A stretch of DNA of 5,479 nt, taken from positions 1 to 5,479 of the forward strand of contig CAMOXE010000088.1 of the NCBI GenBank assembly GCA_946628865.1, written 5' to 3'. Position 1 is the first letter of the stretch. Every line of letters starts with the position of its first letter. Source of the stretch: an uncultured Clostridia bacterium. GTDB taxonomy: Bacteria > Bacillota > Clostridia > Christensenellales > Borkfalkiaceae. Under the pieces are notes generated by a model, which did no database searches, was not told where the DNA came from, and saw only the letters and a program-made list of their open reading frames with translations. Position numbers and translations under genes: made by a program. Positions 4,410-5,479 of the stretch are shown piece by piece.

Positions 4410-5479
4410 ATGGCTAAAGCAAAATTCGACAGAAGTAAGCCACACGTAAACATTGGTACCATAGGCCACGTCGACCACGGTAAGACCACCTTGACCGCGG
4501 CGATCACGATGGTTATGGCCGCTAAGGGCGACGCAGAGGCGATGAGATATGATCAAATCGATAAAGCGCCGGAAGAGAAGGCGAGAGGTATAACGATCAA
4601 TACCGCTCACGTTGAGTATCAGACCGACAAGCGTCACTAGGCTCACGTTGACTGCCCGGGACACGCGGACTACGTTAAGAACATGATAACCGGTGCCGCT
4701 CAGATGGACGGCGCGATCCTCGTAGTTGCTGCGACCGACGGTCCGATGCCGCAGACCAGAGAGCATATTCTTCTTGCTCGTCAGGTTGGCGTTCCCTATA
4801 TCATCGTATTCTTAAACAAGTGCGACCAAGTAGACGATCCCGAACTTTTGGAACTCGTTGAAATGGAAGTAAGAGGACTTTTGGACGAGTACGGATTCCC
4901 CGGCGACGATACTCCTATCATCAAGGGATCTGCGCTTAAGGCTTTGGAAAAGGCTTCGTCCGGCGCGAGCAAAGAAGAAATCATGGCTGCCCCCGAATGC
5001 GCTTGCATTTTAGAGCTTATGGACGCTATCGATTCTTATATCCCGACTCCCGAAAGAGACGACGCTAAACCGTTCCTTCTTCCCGTTGAAGACGTATTCA
5101 CGATCTCCGGTCGTGGTACGGTTGCTACCGGAAGAGTTGAAAGAGGTGTTGCTCACGTCGGTGATCCGGTTGAAATCGTTGGTCTCCAAGAGAAACCGAC
5201 CACTTCGGTTATTACCGGACTTGAAATGTTCCGTAAGACCTTGGACGAGGCTCAAGCGGGCGATAACGTAGGCGCTCTTCTTCGTGGTATCGATCGTAAC
5301 GGTATCGAAAGAGGACAAGTTATCACGAAACCCGGCACCGTAAAGGCTCATACCGAGTTCAGCGGTCAGGTTTACGTCCTTACCAAAGAAGAAGGTGGTA
5401 GACATACTCCGTTCTTCAACAACTATCGTCCTCAGTTCTATTTCAGAACTACCGACGTTACCGGAACCATCAAACTTCC
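4410..5479 (+). pseudogene. tuf: Elongation factor Tu, interrupted by an in-frame TAG at codon 77; 3' end beyond the window
   Basis: EF-Tu carries aminoacyl-tRNA to the ribosomal A site as a ternary complex with GTP. The frame starts at an ATG 10 nt after GGAGG (4395-4399). Codons 1-76 give the P-loop GHVDHGKT (19-26) and switch I RGITI (59-63). Codon 77 is TAG where EF-Tu has Tyr (RHYAHVDCPGH). From 4641 to the edge the same frame is open for 279 codons, with DCPGH (81-85), NKCD (136-139), SAL (174-176), domain II (FTISGRGTVATGRVERG) and the start of domain III (GGRHTPFFNNYRPQFYFRTTDVTG). There are no frameshifts or other stops. The last 40-50 codons are missing. Residues 181-199 form a loop about 11 residues longer than in E. 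coli. Terminated at TAG, the 76-residue product would lack switch II and could not work. Either this is a sequencing error, a silenced copy beside another tuf, or TAG is read as an amino acid. Codon use is of the highly expressed type (ATC dominant). Confidence 0.9.
4638..4640 (+). other. In-frame TAG replacing the conserved Tyr codon 77 of tuf
   Basis: The context is CAC-TAG-GCT, inside the conserved RH-Y-AHVDCPGH stretch leading into switch II. One base change from TAC or TAT gives TAG. The downstream frame is undamaged, so the event is recent, erroneous or tolerated. Confidence 0.95.

Noticed and set aside
4410..4640. A real 76-residue protein gene
   Set aside because: It is simply the first 76 codons of EF-Tu up to the TAG; the frame resumes at once with conserved EF-Tu sequence.

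Overview
The window carries the str operon of a Bacillota-type bacterium, most likely an uncultured member of class Clostridia. The evidence is strong AAGGAGG-type ribosome binding sites before every gene, the short Clostridia-style S12 N-terminus, Clostridia-like EF-G and EF-Tu sequences, and AT-rich spacers. Trp is TGG in every gene, and TAA or TGA ends all four finished genes, so the standard bacterial code is the default reading. The taxonomic call is an inference from protein character.

Layout. Positions 1-443 hold the 3' end of an unrecognised acidic protein, possibly a lipoprotein. A 12-bp hairpin terminator at 480-512 separates it from the operon. A near-consensus extended -10 promoter at 606-634 is the best candidate for str operon transcription. 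Between it and rpsL lies a roughly 375-nt leader. Most of that leader is a 285-bp block (669-953) bounded by a perfect 16-bp inverted repeat. Next come rpsL (1019-1390), a 252-bp spacer with a possible attenuator and a dense set of RNA helices, rpsG (1643-2113), fusA (2128-4215), a 194-bp spacer, and tuf (4410 to the right edge, incomplete). S12 and S7 are 30S subunit proteins; EF-G and EF-Tu are the GTPases of translocation and aminoacyl-tRNA delivery. rpoBC, the common upstream neighbour of this operon, is not present.

Three things stand out. (1) tuf is an intact EF-Tu reading frame except for one in-frame TAG at codon 77, where EF-Tu has a conserved Tyr. (2) Some 70 bp after the fusA stop lies a second copy of the last nine EF-G codons plus stop, encoding the same peptide but differing at six bases, all synonymous. 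This looks like the leftover tail of a replaced or lost second fusA. (3) rpsG and much of fusA use ATA for Ile heavily, while rpsL uses none and tuf little. Together, (2) and (3) suggest that the rpsG-fusA block has a different recombination history from rpsL and tuf. The inverted-repeat block before rpsL, the structured rpsL-rpsG spacer and an Arg at S12 position 88 (a streptomycin-resistance position) are further points. No CRISPR array, tRNA, rRNA or complete autonomous mobile element was seen.
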